This document shows, piece after piece, positions 34,804-44,786 of a stretch of DNA of 64,000 nt (positions are counted from its first letter, which is position 1; the number at the start of each line of letters is the position of its first letter). The position numbers and the translations under genes are program-made. The DNA is from an uncultured Peptostreptococcaceae bacterium (GTDB lineage Bacteria; Bacillota; Clostridia; Peptostreptococcales; Anaerovoracaceae). The notes under the pieces were generated by a model, which saw nothing but the letters and a program-made list of their open reading frames with translations, did not search any database and was not told where the DNA came from. The stretch spans positions 62,001-126,000 of the forward strand of contig CAJUQR010000005.1 of NCBI GenBank assembly GCA_910588185.1. Direction: 5' to 3'.

Positions 34804-37800
34804 ATGCAAAAAGGAAAATGGACTAGACTGAAAAAATCACTTACTGTGATGCTTTGCTTTACAATGGTCTTTGGCCTGTATGGAGGAATGTCTTCTTTTA
34901 ATACAGCAGATGCGGCAGTTAATGTTGGAGCAAACCCTACTCCTGTTGTGGATATTGCAGTTAATGTTCCAAGTGATTATCCGGGAACTTTCCTTGACTT
35001 TAAGCAGGAACTTACTGAAAAGCTTATAGAACAAGGTATGGAACCTGGAACTTTTCGTATTACAGATACTGCTGTTAAAATCGATACTACAGATTTAAAC
35101 GGTTGGTATGTATATGACCATTATTACAATAAGGCAAAATATGATGCTTTAAATTTATCAGAAGAACAAAAGCTTAAACAGCCTATGAGATTGTCTAATG
35201 ATAGTTCTGAAACTGCTACAGAAGTTAATATAGAAAATTACTTTAAAAATGGAAAAGTTCCTAATACAGTTTACAGATATAATCATCATGTAATGTCTTA
35301 TGAAAAAGTTAAAGATGGAAGAAAGACGGCTAATATGGCTTTCGTAGGCTATGCTACGCCGGCATATTCCGACTTTATGATGTATCCTGCAACCAGCGAT
35401 TCAAGACGTACAATAAGCTTCGACCTTGACGCAAAGGTTTTGAATAAGCATACTTTGACAGGCGGCGGCTTCCTTTTGAATGCAGGTATAGTGGATAATA
35501 AGATTTACGGATATATCATGTTATATGGAGACCTTAATGGCTCCAATGAACCTACTACTTTGTCTATTTACAAAGTAAATGGTCTTGACCCTGTAACTTC
35601 TTTGACACCTGCATATACTGCGACTAAAGTAGCATCAGTTAGTGCTAGTTTGGGAAGTCAGAAGAAAGCACGTATTACAGTAGAACTTAAAAAGGATACT
35701 GTAACTATACAGCAGCAAAATTATGGGGCTAACAATGTATTGGGCAGTGCCACTAATATAATGAAAGATCAAAGCATTCCACAGCTTATAGAGGGGGAAA
35801 CTTTAAATGGATTTGGTCCGTTTGTAGGATATGCATCTCATGGATGTGCTGCACTTTCGATGTTCCAGTATACCGACCTTGAGATGAGTTATGAATCGAC
35901 TGCTTTTGATGCTTTAAAGACTGCACAGTATTACCAGGGAGCAGAGTACAAATACTTTGTAAACCTTGCAGGTACAAGCAATGATCCTAATGTTCCTATT
36001 GAAAATGATCCGGCATACGGTGATGGTATTAACCGTATGAATGAGAATGAAATTTTCTACATTTCTAATGCAGATGACGGAAGAGTTCTTACAGAAACGG
36101 AAAAAGATGAGGACGGAGATGTTACACATCAGGGTCTGGGAACAGAAAATGGATTTATTGCTTCAGGCGATGATTATGCAGGACTTATCGCACAGTATAT
36201 TTATACCAATTATACGGAGGGCGTTAAGTTTAAAAAGGCAGAGGTAACAAGTTCGCTGCCTCTGGCAAATTTCTATATGAAAGATGTCAACAGTGGAGAA
36301 CAAATAATGACTATCCACTTGCAGCATTTGGTTCATAATAACGCTACAGTAGCTGTTAATATTGTTGATAAATCCATGCCGGGAACTATGGCAGGAGAAA
36401 ACGGCAGTATAGCACAGTGGAGATATAAGGTTTATGATCCTAAAAATGCTGTTGTGTATGATTCTTCCTGGGTTGATTCTGTAAGTAAGATAAATGATTA
36501 TATCTTTGACAAGAACAGCACTTCAGGAAGATATACTTTTGAATTGTCAGTTAAAGATAACAACGGTAATGAATCAAAAGTAGCACAGACTTACCTGGTG
36601 GCATTTTTAGATGATGAAATGCCTATAATTACAGGTGCTAACAGTGCTATGAATCAGGCTACAATAACACTGACAGATACAGGTATGGGTATAGATGAAG
36701 ACGGTATTACTTTCATAGAAGACGGACGTGGTTCAGGCGTTGAAGCCTACTGGGTAACACGTGATGAACATGCAGTACCTACTGAAAAGGACTGGATTAC
36801 CTTAGATACAATTTCTCATACTCATTCTTTTGATGTCGATATCAATGATACAGAACCTATAGTAGTGTGGGTTAGGGATGAATGCGGCAACCAGGGAGCA
36901 AAAGCAGTATTCCAGCCTACAAGGGTAGTAGTAAAAGGACCAGACGGAGAAGACCTTTATGAATACTATGTTATAGGAGAAAAGCCTATAATTGTATTGC
37001 CTGAAGAAGGAGATATTCCAAATAAACCGGATGATGACGACGAACACTTTAGTGGCTGGACTACTGAAGGAGGAGATCCTATTACACCAGGTACAGATAC
37101 TCCTACAGGAGATGATCATACCATCGTAATAAAGCCTAACTACTCTAAAGAGTTTGTAAGTTTGATTTATTTGGCAAACGAAGGTCAATTTGATGATAAA
37201 TCTACAATATTTACAGATAGTAAAGTTGTGGAGAACTCCAGCATTTTGACAAAAGTTAATGCTTTTGATAATGAACCTACTCGTGTTGGATATACATTTA
37301 AAGGATGGAAGCTGTTAGACACAGAGGATGAAGCAAATGCAGCTAACAAGGATTACATCAACAATGCTTCACATGTTTCAGATGTTACTACACAGCAGGC
37401 CATAAAATTTAATGAAGATCGTACACAAGTTATAAGAAACAGATATTATCTTGTTGCTCAATGGGAAGTTGGCAATTATAAGCTTAAGTTTGATGCCAAT
37501 GGAGGTTCCCTTGGCAATGTAAGAAGTATTGAGGATGTTGCTTATAATACAAACATAGGTACGTTGCCTATTCCTACCAATGGACGTGGTTTGCCTACTA
37601 AGGCAGGTTCTATATTCCAAGGCTGGTCAGAAAGCAGTGCTAATGATGTTACAAAAATGTTTAAGGCTGCTGACGGAATAGGCGGAACTCTTGTTGCAGC
37701 GCCTACTATGCCGGCAAGTGATAAGACTATATATGCCGTTTGGAAAGCTGATACCAGTAAGTTCGTAGTATCATTTGATACTGACGGAGGTAATAAGATT

Positions 37801-40800
37801 TCCGATCAGGAATACGTAAAGGCCAGTGCAACAAGTTATGCCACATTCTTGACACCTACTAAGCCTGGTTACAAATTTGAAGGCTGGTACGTTAAGAATG
37901 ATGACGGAACTCTCGGCGATACTAAGTATGCAGGAGGTGAAACCATAGCGGCAGACATGAAGAAAGATCATACTTTTGTCGCAACATGGTCAGCAAAATC
38001 AGATACTAAGTATACTGTAGATTACTTCATAAATTCCGGAAATAAGGATAGTGAAGGTAATTACATATATACTAAAGTTAATGATGCAGGAGTTACCAAG
38101 ACTTATACAGGTACTACTGAAGACAGCGTCGCTGTTAAAGATGCAGATAAAATTGCAGAGCTTCAAGTAGGCGGAGAATCGTATTGGTATAATCCAAATA
38201 ATGAGAAAAATATTCTCAGTGGAGTTATTTCAGGAAGTCCAACACTTTCATTGCGTTTATACTATGACAGATACTTTGATGTTAATGCCAGCAAAACCGG
38301 CAACGGAAACGTAACAGGCGCACAAAAGCAGAAAGAAGGCAGTAAGCCTACTGTAAGCTGGAAAGCAGGAAAAGACTCTTACGTTTCAAGAGTAGTTGTT
38401 GATGGAGTTATCAGAGATGATTTGCTGGATAAGAATACGTATACTTATCCTGATGGAATCCATGAAGACCACAAGATATATGTGGAATTCACTGAAAATT
38501 CAAAGAAACCTGGTCAAATAGGCGGAGACAAAGAAGATTTCTATGAAGTCAGAACTGCCGTAGTTGGATGCAGTGATCCTACAAAGTATGAAATCACTCC
38601 TACTACGAACGTAAAAGCAGGCGGCGATCATAAGGTTACATGGGAAGTTAATGACAGCAGATGCCGCATTGTTAAAGTAGAGGTAGACGGAATAGTTTAC
38701 AATGCTAAAGATAATTCAGTTGATTTTTCAGGTATAAAGTCAAACCACAGTGTAATCGTTACTATTGAAGTACTTTCAAGTATAGGCGGAGGCACTAGTG
38801 AAGGACAATATACAGTAACTGTAAACCGTTACGGTGGTGATGAAAATGTCAGTGTTAGCCCTACTATGAATGTAAATAAAGGCGATAGTGCTAAGGTGGA
38901 ATGGGATACTGGAAACAGTGAATACAGTATCTATAAGATACTGGTAGACGGTAAAGAAATCTCACTTACTAACAGACAAAAAGTAACTGGAAGCTATTCA
39001 TTGAATAAGATTGCAAAAAACCATGTAGTAGATATCTATATGGCTAAGCCAAGCAGTGAAGGCAAGGATCCAGAGCCGCCTGTACTATCAGATGATAAAT
39101 ATATTCAGCTGACTACACAGCTTATAGGCGCTCCTGGAACTATTACTGGCGGAGCTGTCATTGAGGCTAACAGCAATTATGATGTTGAATGGTCTGTAAA
39201 AAACAATGGCACAGATCCTGACTCTGATGATTATGTTTACTATGAAGTAGAAAGCGTAGTAGTAGATAATCAGAAAGTTACACCGGATAGTAACGGTAGT
39301 ATTAAATTGAATAATATTCAAAAAGATACTAATGTTGAAGTATACGTTAAGCCTAAGATGCACAATGTTACTATAAAGAAGTATGGTGAAGGTACTGTTT
39401 CGGCATCGAGAGTACTTTATCACTTGCAGAATTACAGAAACATTACTGCACAGGCGGCAGACGGATGGACGATAGCAAGAATAGTTATTGATGGAGAAGA
39501 AAGTTATTTGAATCCTGATTTAGCAACTCCTATAGCTGTAGCTTCAAAAGAAGCTCAGCCGATGAAAAAGGCTAGTGCTATGCGCGCTGCAGTTCCTACA
39601 GCAGTGAGCGATGAGGGTATAATGCCTCTTGCAGATACGAATACTCCTGATATTAATGATATAGAAGGAATCGTAGAAGATCATGTAATTGAAGTATACT
39701 TTACTACAGTTAACGATGATAGCGGTAAACCTGATCCACTTCCTGATCTTGAAAGTTTACATGAAGTTAACGTTCAGGTTCAAGGTGGCCCTGCAACAAT
39801 TAATAAGGGTCTTGAGATGGTGAAGGATAACGGCAATGTAGATGTAAATTGGAGTTTCGACTCTGACATCTATGAAATTGAAGAAATAACAGTAAATGGT
39901 CAAAAGGTAACAAGTTGGGATGCAGAAAATTCTAAACTTTCATTGAGCGGTATTACTGAGGATAAGAATGTTGTTATCAAACTTAAGAAGAAACCTTTAG
40001 AAGATAATGATGTTGTTAAACCTGGTGATTTCCGTAAAACTACACATACCATTACTGCTATTATTAAAGGTGCTAACGGTCAAATCTTAGGAAGCGGTCA
40101 AGTTGATGACGGAGCAGATAGAGACATAAGCTGGACTTACGAAAAAGGTACTGAAATTCAGTATATATTTGTAAATGGAAAAGCGTATGACAATATCAAA
40201 GAAGCTCAAGCTGCCGGAGGATTGACTTTGAGCAATATTACTGATGACCAAACAGTGGTTGTAGTAGTAGGTAAACCAGGAGAGCCGCCTGTCAATGTGG
40301 ATAAAGATGATGACGGAAGACCGGATATCAATATCGACAAAGACGGAGATGGTAAACCTGATGTAAATGTAGATACAGACGGAGATGGTAATCCTGATAT
40401 TAATGTTGATACTGATAACGATAATAAGCCGGATATCAATATCGACACAGATGGAGACGGTAAACCTGATGTAAATGTAGATACAGACGGAGACAATAAG
40501 CCAGATATAAACATTGATACCAATGGAGACGGCAAGCCAGACATAAATATTGATACTAATGGAGATGGCAAGCCAGATATAAACGTTGATACCAATGGAG
40601 ACGGCAAAGCAGACATAAACATTGATACAGATGGAGACGGCAAGCCAGACGTAAATATTGATACAGACGGAGACGGTATAGCTGATAAGAACATCGATGC
40701 TGATGGAGACGGCATACCTGATCACCTGCAAGTAGTAATTCCTGATAATGCAAAAACTCCGAAAACTGGAGACAGCGGATTTGGAATGCATATATGGACT

Positions 40801-40872
40801 CTGCTGGGTTCGTTCATTATGATGATGATTTTAGGTCTGATGAGAAAACGCGAAGAATCTACAGAAGAATAA
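34804..40872 (+). CDS. Giant cell-wall-anchored repeat protein (putative adhesin)
   Basis: 2022 residues. A signal peptide (about 1-38, cleaved near ADAA) leads out of the cell. Residues about 40-370 form an N-terminal all-beta region. About 780-1066 holds three InlB/Listeria-Bacteroides type repeats (GYTFKGW, GSIFQGW, GYKFEGWY). Residues about 1150-1825 contain seven divergent copies of an 80-residue repeat, recognisable by V-x-W in the middle and I-x-x-I/V-x-V-D/N-G. The fifth copy has a 50-residue insertion. Residues 1833-1976 are twelve 12-residue Asp-rich calcium-loop-like repeats. The C-terminus has the sortase signal TPKTG (1985-1989), a membrane helix and RKREE. It is probably a surface adhesin or S-layer-like rod. 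AAAGGAGGAG precedes the ATG. Partners: the small lipoprotein downstream. Confidence 0.9.
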   Translation: MQKGKWTRLKKSLTVMLCFTMVFGLYGGMSSFNTADAAVNVGANPTPVVDIAVNVPSDYPGTFLDFKQELTEKLIEQGMEPGTFRITDTAVKIDTTDLNGWYVYDHYYNKAKYDALNLSEEQKLKQPMRLSNDSSETATEVNIENYFKNGKVPNTVYRYNHHVMSYEKVKDGRKTANMAFVGYATPAYSDFMMYPATSDSRRTISFDLDAKVLNKHTLTGGGFLLNAGIVDNKIYGYIMLYGDLNGSNEPTTLSIYKVNGLDPVTSLTPAYTATKVASVSASLGSQKKARITVELKKDTVTIQQQNYGANNVLGSATNIMKDQSIPQLIEGETLNGFGPFVGYASHGCAALSMFQYTDLEMSYESTAFDALKTAQYYQGAEYKYFVNLAGTSNDPNVPIENDPAYGDGINRMNENEIFYISNADDGRVLTETEKDEDGDVTHQGLGTENGFIASGDDYAGLIAQYIYTNYTEGVKFKKAEVTSSLPLANFYMKDVNSGEQIMTIHLQHLVHNNATVAVNIVDKSMPGTMAGENGSIAQWRYKVYDPKNAVVYDSSWVDSVSKINDYIFDKNSTSGRYTFELSVKDNNGNESKVAQTYLVAFLDDEMPIITGANSAMNQATITLTDTGMGIDEDGITFIEDGRGSGVEAYWVTRDEHAVPTEKDWITLDTISHTHSFDVDINDTEPIVVWVRDECGNQGAKAVFQPTRVVVKGPDGEDLYEYYVIGEKPIIVLPEEGDIPNKPDDDDEHFSGWTTEGGDPITPGTDTPTGDDHTIVIKPNYSKEFVSLIYLANEGQFDDKSTIFTDSKVVENSSILTKVNAFDNEPTRVGYTFKGWKLLDTEDEANAANKDYINNASHVSDVTTQQAIKFNEDRTQVIRNRYYLVAQWEVGNYKLKFDANGGSLGNVRSIEDVAYNTNIGTLPIPTNGRGLPTKAGSIFQGWSESSANDVTKMFKAADGIGGTLVAAPTMPASDKTIYAVWKADTSKFVVSFDTDGGNKISDQEYVKASATSYATFLTPTKPGYKFEGWYVKNDDGTLGDTKYAGGETIAADMKKDHTFVATWSAKSDTKYTVDYFINSGNKDSEGNYIYTKVNDAGVTKTYTGTTEDSVAVKDADKIAELQVGGESYWYNPNNEKNILSGVISGSPTLSLRLYYDRYFDVNASKTGNGNVTGAQKQKEGSKPTVSWKAGKDSYVSRVVVDGVIRDDLLDKNTYTYPDGIHEDHKIYVEFTENSKKPGQIGGDKEDFYEVRTAVVGCSDPTKYEITPTTNVKAGGDHKVTWEVNDSRCRIVKVEVDGIVYNAKDNSVDFSGIKSNHSVIVTIEVLSSIGGGTSEGQYTVTVNRYGGDENVSVSPTMNVNKGDSAKVEWDTGNSEYSIYKILVDGKEISLTNRQKVTGSYSLNKIAKNHVVDIYMAKPSSEGKDPEPPVLSDDKYIQLTTQLIGAPGTITGGAVIEANSNYDVEWSVKNNGTDPDSDDYVYYEVESVVVDNQKVTPDSNGSIKLNNIQKDTNVEVYVKPKMHNVTIKKYGEGTVSASRVLYHLQNYRNITAQAADGWTIARIVIDGEESYLNPDLATPIAVASKEAQPMKKASAMRAAVPTAVSDEGIMPLADTNTPDINDIEGIVEDHVIEVYFTTVNDDSGKPDPLPDLESLHEVNVQVQGGPATINKGLEMVKDNGNVDVNWSFDSDIYEIEEITVNGQKVTSWDAENSKLSLSGITEDKNVVIKLKKKPLEDNDVVKPGDFRKTTHTITAIIKGANGQILGSGQVDDGADRDISWTYEKGTEIQYIFVNGKAYDNIKEAQAAGGLTLSNITDDQTVVVVVGKPGEPPVNVDKDDDGRPDINIDKDGDGKPDVNVDTDGDGNPDINVDTDNDNKPDINIDTDGDGKPDVNVDTDGDNKPDINIDTNGDGKPDINIDTNGDGKPDINVDTNGDGKADINIDTDGDGKPDVNIDTDGDGIADKNIDADGDGIPDHLQVVIPDNAKTPKTGDSGFGMHIWTLLGSFIMMMILGLMRKREESTEE
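40300..40731 (+). repeat. twelve 36-bp tandem repeats coding Asp-rich loops
   Basis: Each unit of 36 bp encodes a 12-residue loop of the form D-T-D-G-D-G-K-P-D-I-N-I, with Asp at 1, 3, 5 and 9 as in EF-hand or thrombospondin type-3 calcium loops. Units 5-10 are the most alike at DNA level (GATGGAGACGG recurring), so the number may vary by recombination or slippage. The two outermost units have drifted. Confidence 0.9.
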
Positions 40873-40879
40873 TTTTTAA

Positions 40880-40917
40880 GGGCGCTTTAAGAGCAATAAG
40901 CTTTTAAGCGCTCTTTT
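40880..40917 (+). terminator. terminator of the surface protein gene
   Basis: GGGCGCTTTAAGAGC (40880-40894) pairs imperfectly with GCTTTTAAGCGCTC (40900-40913), followed by TTTT. Confidence 0.8.
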
Positions 40918-40988
40918 AATTTGCAATATGTATAAAAAAGCTACGTAACTCCAATAATAAACAGAGAAAAAGAAAGGAGTTATTTTTT

Positions 40989-41288
40989 ATGAATAAAAAA
41001 TTTTTAACCGTTTTATTAATATTGACCATGGTATTTATGCTTTGTCTTACTGGATGCAGTGACAATAAGAACGACATGGATACACCAAATGATAAAGGGG
41101 ACAATGTAGTTGATGATGTAAAAGACGATATAAAAGATGTAGGCGATGATGTTAAGGACGGAGCAGATAAGATGGGAGATGACCTCAAAGACGGCGCTAA
41201 AGATGCGGGTGATGATGTCAAAGATGGAGTTAAAGATGCAGATAAAGATATTAAAGACGGTACAGACAAAGATAAAAGCAACGAATAA
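40989..41288 (+). CDS. Small lipoprotein with 11-residue amphipathic repeats
   Basis: 99 residues. A lipoprotein signal peptide ends LTGC (Cys23), so the protein is bound to the outer face of the membrane. Residues 42-91 are a regular 11-residue repeat, DDVKDDIKDVG / DDVKDGADKMG / DDLKDGAKDAG / DDVKDGVKDAD / KDIKDG, extremely rich in Asp and Lys. Eleven-residue periods occur in LEA-type and lipid-binding amphipathic helices. No enzyme domain. GAAAGGAG lies 10-17 nt before the ATG. It stands after the surface protein gene but with its own start region; function unknown, perhaps envelope stress protection. Confidence 0.8.
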   Translation: MNKKFLTVLLILTMVFMLCLTGCSDNKNDMDTPNDKGDNVVDDVKDDIKDVGDDVKDGADKMGDDLKDGAKDAGDDVKDGVKDADKDIKDGTDKDKSNE

Positions 41289-41304
41289 TTATGATTTCGA
41301 AACA

Positions 41305-41330
41305 GAGGGGCATTTTTTCATGCCCCTTTA
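41305..41330. terminator. bidirectional terminator between lipoprotein and CBS genes
   Basis: AGGGGCAT (41306-41313) / ATGCCCCT (41320-41327) with a TTTTTC loop; serves the plus-strand lipoprotein and the minus-strand CBS gene. Confidence 0.75.
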
Positions 41331-41332
41331 GT

Positions 41333-41734
41333 TTATTTGTGATTATATATGTTATATATTATATGTCCAATTTCTGCTGTCAAAACTTTCTTTTTAGCAA
41401 GATCTTTTAAGCTAAGCATACCGACCAGTCTTTGATTATCTATCACAGGAAGCCTGTGGATTCCATATTTAGAAAATTTTAAAGCTGCCTGATGAATGTC
41501 ATCTCCGGAATTTACTGTAACTACGTTTTCAGTCATGATTTCAGACGCCAGTTTTGCATTGTCATTGCGAACAACTATATCACGGTCAGTAATTACTCCG
41601 AGAACATGGTTTTGCTTATCACAGACAGGCAGTATACCTACGTCCTCGCTTTTCATAATAAAGATGACACGTTTAATAGTGTCATCCTGAAAAACATAAC
41701 TTATAGAAGCAGACATTAAATCTTTTACGAGCAT
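41333..41734 (-). CDS. CBS-domain pair protein
   Basis: 133 residues, essentially one Bateman module: two CBS domains (about 7-60 and 66-122), with ITDRDIVVRN and GIHRLPVIDNQRLVGMLSLKDL as their end motifs. Such stand-alone modules bind adenine nucleotides and modulate partners, but the partner is unknown. It is encoded downstream of the potassium uptake genes on the same strand, with its own AAAGGAG site, so regulation of K+ transport is a possibility only. Confidence 0.85.
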   Translation of the reverse strand: MLVKDLMSASISYVFQDDTIKRVIFIMKSEDVGILPVCDKQNHVLGVITDRDIVVRNDNAKLASEIMTENVVTVNSGDDIHQAALKFSKYGIHRLPVIDNQRLVGMLSLKDLAKKKVLTAEIGHIIYNIYNHK

Positions 41735-41803
41735 TTTTTTCTCCTTTACATGGTTTATGTAGTATAGATTTTATAATGCCCTTAAAGTAGAATTTTATGA
41801 CTG

Positions 41804-43276
41804 TTATATTGTATTTGCCTTGTTGTGCTTCCAAAAAGATTTTGTAAACAGTATTATTATGGCATACATCTCAAGCCTTCCTGCTATCATCAAAAATGTC
41901 ATGACAAGCTGTGAGAATTGGTTAAACATTCCAAAATAGCCGAAGTTTCCTACGCCGTTTAAAGCAACCCCTGTGTTTGAGAAAAGTCCCAGAGCAGATG
42001 TAATGGTAGTTTCCATACTCAAATTATTGAAAGACAAGAGTATGCACCCAATCATGAATATCCCCAGGTATAGGAAAATGTGTGTCGTAACGGCTGAAGC
42101 GCTGGATGATGAGACTGTCTTGTCGCCCAGCATAACTGCTCTTACCATGCGCGGATGTATCTGCTTTAAGAATCCTCTTTTTATGAGTTTAAAAAATATT
42201 ACAACCCTTATTACTTTGAGCGAGCCTGAAGTAGAAAATGAACAGCCTCCGACAAGCAGTAAAAGAAAGAGAATCATTATTGCAAAAGAAGGCCAGTTAT
42301 TGTATTCATTTACATAGAAACCTGACGTAGATATGAAAGAAACCACCTGACACAGAGAATCTTTTATAGCTTGCCAAAAGCTTGAATAAGTGCCGCTTAA
42401 TTTTAATGAAATTGAAATAAGTATTGTGGCTACAGCTATAATTGATAAAAATACACGCGTTTCTATGTTTTTTATAACTTCCGACCATTTTCCTTTTACA
42501 GCCATAAAATAAACTATAAAATTCATTGAAGATAGGATGGTAAATATTAAAACTATTGCTCTTACATATAGTAAATCGTACATCCAAGCATTGGATGATG
42601 TTACGATTAAACCGGCAGTACTTATGCTGCTGCATGCCGTTAAAAGGGCATTGAACCAGTCCATAGGGCCAAGAACTAAAAGTATGAATTCTACAATTGA
42701 CAATATTGTATAGCTTTTGTATAAAAATTTCCCCGTATCTGAGTATTTTGCAGCAAGCTTTTCGCTTTGTAATCCAGGAGTCTCAGCTAGTGCAACAGAT
42801 TGATTATTGATTCCCCAAAGAGGGAATACGGATACCAAAAGAACCAGGATTCCCATACCGCCTAGCCAGTGACAAAGCGCTCTCCACATTAAAAGACACT
42901 GAGGAATCATATCTGCATTTAGAACACTGCATCCTGTAGTTGAAAATCCTGCGACGGCTTCAAAATAGCATGATACAAAAGAAAATCCTTGCTTACAGAA
43001 GTAAAAAGGAATTGCGCCTATTAGAGACGCATAGACCCAGCTTGTACAGGCTATAAAGAATGTTTCTCTGAATTTTAGTTTAATTTTGTCAAATTTTAGT
43101 TGTGTACGTATTACGAATCCTATGGATATGCATACGATTGAGGTAACAAAAAGAGAGCCTCCGGCTGCCCATTCTTCAAGATTTAGGGCAACGATAACAC
43201 AAGGAAACATAAATAGACCTTCTATCAATGTTAACATTCCCAGTATTTTGATTATCGCTTTATAATTTATCTTCAT
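41804..43276 (-). CDS. trkH: Trk-type potassium channel subunit TrkH (second copy)
   Basis: 490 residues, about ten membrane helices and four pore loops. The filter glycine is in each loop: FSTTGCS, SISTAGL, ISTSGFY and FSNTGVA. The second and fourth loops are less standard than in the neighbouring TrkH, so ion selectivity or gating may differ. It lies 15 nt after its paralogue and is likely co-transcribed from the trkA promoter. It must work with the single TrkA of the operon. 490 residues is a normal length. Confidence 0.9.
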   Translation of the reverse strand: MKINYKAIIKILGMLTLIEGLFMFPCVIVALNLEEWAAGGSLFVTSIVCISIGFVIRTQLKFDKIKLKFRETFFIACTSWVYASLIGAIPFYFCKQGFSFVSCYFEAVAGFSTTGCSVLNADMIPQCLLMWRALCHWLGGMGILVLLVSVFPLWGINNQSVALAETPGLQSEKLAAKYSDTGKFLYKSYTILSIVEFILLVLGPMDWFNALLTACSSISTAGLIVTSSNAWMYDLLYVRAIVLIFTILSSMNFIVYFMAVKGKWSEVIKNIETRVFLSIIAVATILISISLKLSGTYSSFWQAIKDSLCQVVSFISTSGFYVNEYNNWPSFAIMILFLLLLVGGCSFSTSGSLKVIRVVIFFKLIKRGFLKQIHPRMVRAVMLGDKTVSSSSASAVTTHIFLYLGIFMIGCILLSFNNLSMETTITSALGLFSNTGVALNGVGNFGYFGMFNQFSQLVMTFLMIAGRLEMYAIIILFTKSFWKHNKANTI

Positions 43277-43291
43277 AAATTTGATACCTCG

Positions 43292-44761
43292 TTAGCTTAC
43301 TTTGTCAGAATTCCAATAATATTTTGAAAATAAAGTTAAAACCGTAAATAATTCCAATCTTCCAGTGATCATAAGGAATGAACATATATATTTTGAAAAA
43401 TCGGAGAAGAATGCATAATTCATGGTAGGACCTGTAAGGTTAAATCCGGGACCTATATTTCCTATACATGATATCGATGTTGTAAAATTGGTTATAAAAT
43501 CATATCCATTTATGGATAGTAACAATGCGCCTGCAAATATTATAGTCAAATAAGTGAATATAAAATTTGATATGTTAATTGTAACATCGCTTCCAAGCTC
43601 CCTGTCGTTTAATGTAACAGGTGCAATCCTGTTTGGATGAAGCTTAAGGGAAATCCCTCTTCGTACCAATTTTAAGGCAACTAAAACTCTGACCGCTTTT
43701 ACGCCTCCGCCTGTAGATGATGAACATCCTCCGATAAAGAACAGACATAAAATCATCATTCTGGAAAATGTGGGCCATGCATCAAAGTCGTCAGTCATAT
43801 ATCCTGTAGTGGTTATTATAGAAACTACCTGGAAAAAAGCATTTAATAATTTTTCTCCTATTTGTACGAAACCGTCAAAGGCCCAGTTATAAAATGCAAT
43901 AACTGCGGTTACAAAAGTAATTATAAGAAGATAAAATCTAGCTTCTTCATCTTTTAGTATGGACAAAATGCCTCTTTTTCGAGCAGTAAAATATAACCCG
44001 AAATTTATGGCAGCAAGCAGCATGAATATGGCAATAACCAATTCCACATATGAACTGTTGAAGTGGGATATGCTGTCATTATAAGACGATAGGCCGCCAG
44101 TTCCTACGGTGCCAAATGTATGGATAGCTGAGTCAAACCATGTGAGTCCGCCTAATTTTAACAATATGAATTCAGCCAATGTCATAGCCAGGTAAATTTT
44201 GTACAATGATCTTGATACATCGGAAAATTTAGCTAACATCTTGCTTTTTGTAGGTCCTGTAGTTTCTGAATTTGCTATGAGCTGGCCGTTAATTCCAAAT
44301 ACGGGAAGAAGAGCTGTTATGAATACTATAATTCCCATTCCGCCAAGCCAGTGGGTAAAAGAACGCCAGAATAGTATAGAACGAGGTAAGACTTCTATAT
44401 CTGTCAGTATGGAAGAGCCTGTGGTTGTGAAGCCTGAGCAACTTTCAAAAAAAGCATCTGCAAAGGATGGAATTGACCCTGACAATATGAATGGTAAAGA
44501 ACCTATTAGTGATGCGATAAACCAGCTTATGGACACAATAAGAAACCCATCCCGACTTTTTATCTTGTATCGGGAAAGGTTAAATGACGTAAATAATATG
44601 AGACCTAATATAGTGCAGGAAATTATAACAAGTAAAAATGCACGTATACAATCTGTTTCATTTTCAAAAAAGGCGATGAGAAGGGGAATCACCATAGAAA
44701 AAGCCAGCACAAGCAGCAGGCTCCCCTCTATTCTCAAAGTGGTCCTTATTTTGTCAGACAT
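43292..44761 (-). CDS. trkH: Trk-type potassium channel subunit TrkH (first copy)
   Basis: 489 residues from the ATG; a GTG 12 nt upstream overlaps the GTGAGG that serves as ribosome-binding site. Ten or more helices, pore loops with FTTTGSS, GTVGTGG, ITTTGYM and CIGNIGPG, the last three close to classic TrkH filters. It imports K+ (or Na+/K+) with TrkA as the gating ring. The gene sits between trkA and the second trkH on the minus strand. Confidence 0.92.
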   Translation of the reverse strand: MSDKIRTTLRIEGSLLLVLAFSMVIPLLIAFFENETDCIRAFLLVIISCTILGLILFTSFNLSRYKIKSRDGFLIVSISWFIASLIGSLPFILSGSIPSFADAFFESCSGFTTTGSSILTDIEVLPRSILFWRSFTHWLGGMGIIVFITALLPVFGINGQLIANSETTGPTKSKMLAKFSDVSRSLYKIYLAMTLAEFILLKLGGLTWFDSAIHTFGTVGTGGLSSYNDSISHFNSSYVELVIAIFMLLAAINFGLYFTARKRGILSILKDEEARFYLLIITFVTAVIAFYNWAFDGFVQIGEKLLNAFFQVVSIITTTGYMTDDFDAWPTFSRMMILCLFFIGGCSSSTGGGVKAVRVLVALKLVRRGISLKLHPNRIAPVTLNDRELGSDVTINISNFIFTYLTIIFAGALLLSINGYDFITNFTTSISCIGNIGPGFNLTGPTMNYAFFSDFSKYICSFLMITGRLELFTVLTLFSKYYWNSDKVS

Positions 44762-44786
44762 TTGAATCCTCACTCAAATTAAATCT

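Noticed and set aside
40087..40791. Two long antisense frames over the 36-bp repeats
   Set aside because: They arise from the periodic sequence of the coding strand and have no start signals.
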